Source: Patescibacteria group bacterium UBA6220 (lineage in GTDB: Bacteria; Patescibacteriota; Minisyncoccia; Minisyncoccales; Minisyncoccaceae). From it: a stretch of 64,000 nucleotides of DNA. The notes under the pieces are model-generated. The model saw only the letters and a program-made list of their open reading frames with translations. It was not told the origin of the DNA and did not search any database. Positions 60,146-64,000 of this stretch are shown here, one piece after another. Each line of letters begins with the position of its first letter. Within the stretch, counting starts at the first letter, position 1. Location of the stretch: assembly GCA_002421745.1 (NCBI GenBank), contig DISC01000006.1, positions 70,059 to 134,058 on the forward strand, read 5' to 3'. The translations under genes and the position numbers were made by a program.

Positions 60146-61597
60146 TTACTGACGCGTAAGAGTAATATTAACTACTGGTTGTGTATTATTAGCTCCTGGA
60201 GTGTCCGTGACAACCTCTACCCCATCTGCCCCTATATATCTTGCGTAATTATTCGTAAGCTGGAAAGTTATTCCCTCAGCAGGAATATTATTAGGGCTTC
60301 CGAAATCAAGCTCTACGGTTTGCAATCTGCTACTATATGCATCGACTTTTCCGCCAATATCTTTGGTTATTGTATTGTTGTTTGCATTTTTAATGATGGA
60401 TGAGGCGTTTGGTGAAATTGTAAATCTTGCCTCTTCTGGCTCAATATCATTCTCGAGTGCGGAAACTTTAAATCTTACTAGCATGGCTTGGCCATCGCTA
60501 CTTACTTTTTGTTCTATAGAAGAAGGCCCGTCCACAGAAATCATTAAAATACCTGGAGTTTTAATGTATACTGATTTTTCTGTTTGTACGCCATTCGCAA
60601 TGCATTTTAACTTAAATGTAATTGGCGAGCTAATAACGACGTCCTTATTTCCGTCGGAGGCGACGACTTGGTCATTCGCTGTGCATTGTAATGCTTCTCC
60701 AGTTGCAACTGTAGCCGTCCAAGCTAATTTTACAGTGCTGTTAGGCTTTACTATAAAAGAATCTACCTCATTACCGTTAGTTTTAATAGAGATTGCTGGA
60801 ATTGCGGATACAACTTTCACAGCGGTTGTTTTACTCATCGAAGATCCGTCGGTTGATCCGCATATAAGAGTATATGAATAATCTCCCGCTTTCGTATATT
60901 GAAGCTTTTCTGATCCGTTTGCATTTTTAACTCCACTCCAATTTCCTGAGGCTACGCAGTTTGTAATATTTTGCGAATGCCATGATAGGTTTGCATACGT
61001 AGGACCGTTAAGTACTACTGTTGGCACTTGGTCGAAATAAAGACTGGCAGAGGAGGTAGCACTTGTTGCTGGTGTATCCACTGTTTCAGAAGTTGAGGAT
61101 TGGGTTGTTTGCTGTGGCTGTTGAGTATTTTGAGTTTGCTGTTGGATTACTGACTGTGATTGCTGGCTATTTTGTTTTTGGCTGTTTAATAGTTTTTGTA
61201 ATAAAGCTATTAAATTTTCCCTAGAAATATCACCGGTTGTCGATGATGTTGTAGCTATCGGAGTAGTTGTTCCAGTTTCGGTAGTAGCCTGTTGATTAGA
61301 AGATTGTAGATTTTTAGCTAAAATATCGTTAACTTTTTGCCTTGAAAGACTTCCAAAGTAGCCTGTTGATGGCAAGCTATTTGCAGTTTGAAACTTTTTA
61401 ACAGCTGACAATGTAAGAGAATAATAATTACCAGTAGCTTCTCCAGTTAAATATCCCTGATCAATTAGGAATTCTTGTAATTCCTTAACCTGTGAATCGT
61501 TTTGTAAACCATAGGAAAGATTTTTATCTATAGAGGCACTTACAAACATAATGGGTGCAAGCAAGAATAACGATAAGATAATATTTATTTTTTTCAT
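60146..61597 (-). CDS. Secreted protein with peptidoglycan-binding and Ig-like domains
   Basis: 483 residues from the ATG at 61595-61597, which begins a signal peptide (MKKINIILSLFLLAPIMFVSA); an upstream reading to 61699 covers the structured leader and is not credible. PG-binding-1 domain (about 25-90: LQNDSQVKELQEFLIDQGYLTGEATGNYYSL, SLPSTGYFGSLSRQKVN), a Gln/Thr-rich linker (about 95-175), two or three Ig-like beta domains with paired cysteines and a final VTDTPGANNTQPVVNITLTRQ. A typical Patescibacteria surface protein, sitting between terminase and recombinase genes, perhaps as cargo or as the old chromosome. Confidence 0.82.
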   Translation of the reverse strand: MKKINIILSLFLLAPIMFVSASIDKNLSYGLQNDSQVKELQEFLIDQGYLTGEATGNYYSLTLSAVKKFQTANSLPSTGYFGSLSRQKVNDILAKNLQSSNQQATTETGTTTPIATTSSTTGDISRENLIALLQKLLNSQKQNSQQSQSVIQQQTQNTQQPQQTTQSSTSETVDTPATSATSSASLYFDQVPTVVLNGPTYANLSWHSQNITNCVASGNWSGVKNANGSEKLQYTKAGDYSYTLICGSTDGSSMSKTTAVKVVSAIPAISIKTNGNEVDSFIVKPNSTVKLAWTATVATGEALQCTANDQVVASDGNKDVVISSPITFKLKCIANGVQTEKSVYIKTPGILMISVDGPSSIEQKVSSDGQAMLVRFKVSALENDIEPEEARFTISPNASSIIKNANNNTITKDIGGKVDAYSSRLQTVELDFGSPNNIPAEGITFQLTNNYARYIGADGVEVVTDTPGANNTQPVVNITLTRQ

Positions 61598-61659
61598 ATT
61601 TTTAAAATAGTTAATAAATTGACAGATTATGTCGACAAATAATCCTTCCTGTGGCGTTT

Positions 61660-61925
61660 TATATACAAAAAGCCCACCACAGGTAGTGACCGAAGCCACT
61701 CATACCGGTTTCCCGATATGGCGATCAAGCGACCCCATGATGGGTTCTTTATTCTTGATCGACTTTTGACCATGCCCTTGAAATTCAAAGGTTTAGGCCT
61801 GCTATTAAATTGTGATTACATAATAGCTCAAAAGCTAAAAATTGTGTAGTCTTTCAGTCTCCAGTTTGTCTACATCTAGGGTCTGGACTTCCTTGCCATA
61901 TTGCGACATCTGTATAGGTAAGAGA
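61660..61925 (-). ncRNA. Candidate structured RNA or leader upstream of the surface protein gene
   Basis: The 342-base gap 61598-61939 has dense pairing: CCTGTGG/CCACAGG (61648-61654/61677-61683); GTGAC-CGAA-GCCAC (61686-61699, a UUCG loop on the minus strand); CGATCAAG/CTTGATCG (61722-61729/61754-61761) with ACCC/GGGT inside; TAGCT/AGCTA (61824-61837); TGTAG/CTACA (61845-61849/61870-61874). On the minus strand a T5 run follows at 61665-61669. Possibly a riboswitch, a leader or a mobile-element RNA. No known family recognised; a short GGAAGTCCAGACC resembles part of RNase P RNA but the rest does not fit. Confidence 0.5.
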
Positions 61926-61939
61926 ATAAAAGACAAAAT

Positions 61940-63214
61940 ATGACAGACACAAAGTACTGCCTTTATGCAAGGAAATCAACAGAATCAGATGAAACCCAGG
62001 CTCTTTCCATCGATTCTCAAATCAAGGAAATGCTAGAATTGGCGAAAAGAGACAACCTTAATGTAATCGAAATAAAACAAGAAAAGCACTCGGCCAAAGA
62101 AGTAGGCCAAAGGCCGGTTTTTAATGAGGTCATCAAAGAGATAAGAGAGGAAAAGTTTAATGGAATTTTAACATGGGCGCCAGATAGAATAGCCAGAAAT
62201 GCTGGAGACTTGGGAACGGTCGTAGATATGATGGACAACGGAAAGCTGAAAGAAATACGAACCTACGGACAATCTTTCGGCAATTCCCCTAACGATAAGT
62301 TCCTATTAATGATCCTCGGATCCCAAGCCAAGCTGGAAAATGACAATAAGTCGGTAAACGTCAAAAGAGGCATGAAAGCCAAGTGTGCCATGGGATGGCG
62401 TCCTGGAATGGCACCTCTGGGGTATTTAACGAACAGAGAGGGCATTAAGGGCCAAAGAAAGATATTTATAGACACGGTCAGGTCTCCCATAATCAAGCAA
62501 ATGTTCGAAAAAACGGCTTTCGAGAAATACAGCGGAAGGAAGCTGTATAATTGGCTGATATCAATCAATTTCGCAACCAGAACCGGAAAGAGAGTGACAT
62601 TAAGTTCAGTGTACACCATATTGAAGAACAGCTTCTATTATGGAAAGTTCGAATACCCTGTCGGAAGCGGATCGTGGTATGACGGCCTGCATGAACCGAT
62701 AATTACCAAAGATTTATTCGATAAAGTCCAAGAGCAAATAACAAGCCAGAATGCCAGATGCGAAGACAAGGAATTCGCCTTCACTAGATTGATGAAATGC
62801 GGATTATGCGGATCAGGAATAACCGGAGAAGAGAAGCATAGAAAGCTCAAGAATGGGTCATTCAATGTACACGTCTATTATGGGTGCACCAGATACAACG
62901 ACACCTATTGCAAGTGCGGATACATAAGAGAGGAGGATTTGATTGAGCAGCTTTCCGGAATGATGGACGAGCTCATCATGGACGGATCGGAGGTAAAGCA
63001 AAAAATAGAATGTGAAATTAAAAGATACAAGAAATTCAGGTACGGCGTCCTAGGACTGAAAGAATCTAATGAAAAAATAGAAGAAACTCTGGATCACAAA
63101 AAGTACGCTCGATATATCCTATCGCAAGGAACAATCGAAGAAAAAAGGGAGTTGATATCCTTCCTTAAGGGAAAGATATTTATAGCAAACGGGAAAGTCT
63201 CTATTGGCGATTGA
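61940..63214 (+). CDS. Large serine recombinase
   Basis: 424 residues. Catalytic domain (about 1-145) with YARKSTESDETQALSIDSQ (nucleophile Ser in ARKS) and DRIARNAGDL; recombinase domain (about 150-260: RGMKAKCAMGWRPGMAPLGY, NSFYYGKFEYPVGSG); a zinc ribbon with CGLCGSGITGE, YYGCT and CKCGYI (about 285-330); and a coiled C-terminal part. It would integrate or excise a mobile element by pairing attP and attB. Codon use looks less AT-rich than in the housekeeping genes. The attachment sites usually lie next to its 5' end, that is near 61600-61940. Confidence 0.95.
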   Translation: MTDTKYCLYARKSTESDETQALSIDSQIKEMLELAKRDNLNVIEIKQEKHSAKEVGQRPVFNEVIKEIREEKFNGILTWAPDRIARNAGDLGTVVDMMDNGKLKEIRTYGQSFGNSPNDKFLLMILGSQAKLENDNKSVNVKRGMKAKCAMGWRPGMAPLGYLTNREGIKGQRKIFIDTVRSPIIKQMFEKTAFEKYSGRKLYNWLISINFATRTGKRVTLSSVYTILKNSFYYGKFEYPVGSGSWYDGLHEPIITKDLFDKVQEQITSQNARCEDKEFAFTRLMKCGLCGSGITGEEKHRKLKNGSFNVHVYYGCTRYNDTYCKCGYIREEDLIEQLSGMMDELIMDGSEVKQKIECEIKRYKKFRYGVLGLKESNEKIEETLDHKKYARYILSQGTIEEKRELISFLKGKIFIANGKVSIGD

Positions 63215-63215
63215 A

Positions 63216-64000
63216 TTATAAGTCTATATGTTCTATCGGAGTTGCGGTGTACCCAACGACTTCGTCCGCTTCTGCAAAACTTTTAGATCCAGTAGCGATA
63301 ACCCCAACAACCTCATTTTTGTTATTAAGCAACGGACTCCCACTCATCCCTCCTGTAAAAGGCTTATCTAATACAATTCTGGGAAGATAAAATCTTTCTT
63401 TGAAAGAAACTACTTTTGTTTCATAGAAAAAAGGTTCTTTGTTCGAATACAATAAAGGAAATCCTATACCCAACAAAGAATCTCTTTTATTTACTTGATT
63501 ATTGCTTTTTTTAAATTCCGGGAATCTAATACCTTCTTCAAATTGTAGAATAGCTAAATCAATGCCAAATCTATTCCTTAAAAGATGGAGAGGGTATTTT
63601 TTACTAGGATTTTTTGGTCTATATGCAATAATTTTACCACCAATTCCAATAACATGAGAACATGTTATCATTCCATATCCCTCCAATAAAAACCCCGTTC
63701 CCTGTTCCCAATCATTTACCTCTATAATCCAAATATATTCTTCTAAGGTTTTATTTTCATTAAGCTCAAGTTCGGGGAAACCATTTTTTGCTATGCTATT
63801 ATATTTATTAATTAATTTCTTATAAATATTGTCTCTACTTCCTCTTACCATTCTTACGAAATTAATTTTTCCTAATATTACCTGCTCAAAATTCCCGTCC
63901 GTTTTGTATGGACTTTTATCTTTATTTTTTCTACATAAAAAATACTCTGATTTAGATTTTTCGATCCCATAATGCTCCCAATTATATAACATAACTCTAA
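63216..64000 (-). CDS. Reverse transcriptase C-terminus fused to a trypsin-like protease (cut by window edge)
   Basis: The frame is open to the window end; codons before the first ATG (63990-63992) continue RVML. The first ~70 residues (VMLYNWEHYGIEKSKSEYFL, then LGKINFVRMVRGSRDNIYKKLINKYN) match the end of retron-type reverse transcriptases. The rest is a trypsin-like protease with His in GMITCSHVI, Asp in GIDLAIL and Ser in GGMSGSPLLN. RT-protease fusions are known among retron defence systems, where the protease is the effector. The polymerase active site and the retron RNA gene would lie beyond 64000. Ends two bases after the recombinase stop. Confidence 0.8.
   Translation of the reverse strand, partial: RVMLYNWEHYGIEKSKSEYFLCRKNKDKSPYKTDGNFEQVILGKINFVRMVRGSRDNIYKKLINKYNSIAKNGFPELELNENKTLEEYIWIIEVNDWEQGTGFLLEGYGMITCSHVIGIGGKIIAYRPKNPSKKYPLHLLRNRFGIDLAILQFEEGIRFPEFKKSNNQVNKRDSLLGIGFPLLYSNKEPFFYETKVVSFKERFYLPRIVLDKPFTGGMSGSPLLNNKNEVVGVIATGSKSFAEADEVVGYTATPIEHIDL

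Noticed and set aside
61880..61900. RNase P RNA, from a GGAAGTCCAGACC stretch
   Set aside because: Other conserved RNase P regions and the length do not match.
1..64000. CRISPR arrays, rRNA or complete tRNA genes
   Set aside because: No regularly spaced short repeats and no complete rRNA or tRNA sequence were seen on either strand.

Overview
The window is about 32-35% GC by eye and looks like a chromosome segment of a Candidate Phyla Radiation (Patescibacteria) bacterium. That placement is an inference from the gene set: short membrane-anchored proteins with a QKGLAPIL-type N-terminus, DUF5666-like, Gmad2/GerMN, PsbP-like, DUF378, DUF134 and DUF5320 proteins, a FISUMP pilin-like protein, a pyruvate kinase without its C-terminal domain, and few clear Shine-Dalgarno sites. 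The standard genetic code fits, since TGA ends real genes. Nearly every gene from 2.2 to 56 kb lies on the minus strand.

Housekeeping and envelope region (1-45 kb). A DEAD-box helicase fragment opens the window, followed by pyruvate kinase and a DUF378 protein. Next comes a minus-strand cluster with a large thrombospondin-like surface protein, a sensor histidine kinase, an ECF sigma factor and a MacA/MacB-type ABC exporter. Further on are oligoendopeptidase F, an O-acyltransferase/SGNH hydrolase pair, slipin, CorA, a cupin, EngB, zinc-ribbon and pilin-like proteins, a Ca-type P-ATPase, and a DUF5320/thioredoxin/DUF134 set. From 28 to 40 kb there is a run of membrane-anchored surface proteins, including an M23 peptidase and a GH3 hydrolase. 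Two genes in that run are broken: 33277-34134 by a nonsense codon, 36565-37297 by two frameshifts and a stop. A CDF metal exporter and an ArsR/thioredoxin/permease/ArsF/ArsG operon follow.

Accessory region (45-64 kb). An acetyltransferase gene lies between two ~50 bp direct repeats. A GhoS-like protein and small unknowns follow. An AlwI-like restriction-modification system (fused double adenine methyltransferase plus endonuclease) has joined onto the broken 3' end of a type III res-like gene, and the block is flanked by 102 bp repeats that are 91% identical and carry a conserved promoter-like motif. Beyond it are a GC-rich structured element and a compact five-gene operon: LexA-like repressor, DUF2188 protein, four-helix membrane protein, metallo-beta-lactamase-fold hydrolase and E2-like cysteine-rich protein. 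Divergent from that operon are an unknown gene, a ParB-methyltransferase fusion and small and large terminase subunits, with no portal or capsid genes after them. A peptidoglycan-binding surface protein, a ~260-base highly structured intergenic region and a large serine recombinase come next. The last gene runs off the window: the C-terminus of a reverse transcriptase fused to a trypsin-like serine protease, probably a retron-type defence protein.

The strongest candidates for something little described are the LexA/MBL/E2-like operon, the terminase-only phage-like module beside a recombinase, the RT-protease fusion, and the repeat and RNA-like elements that border these blocks.
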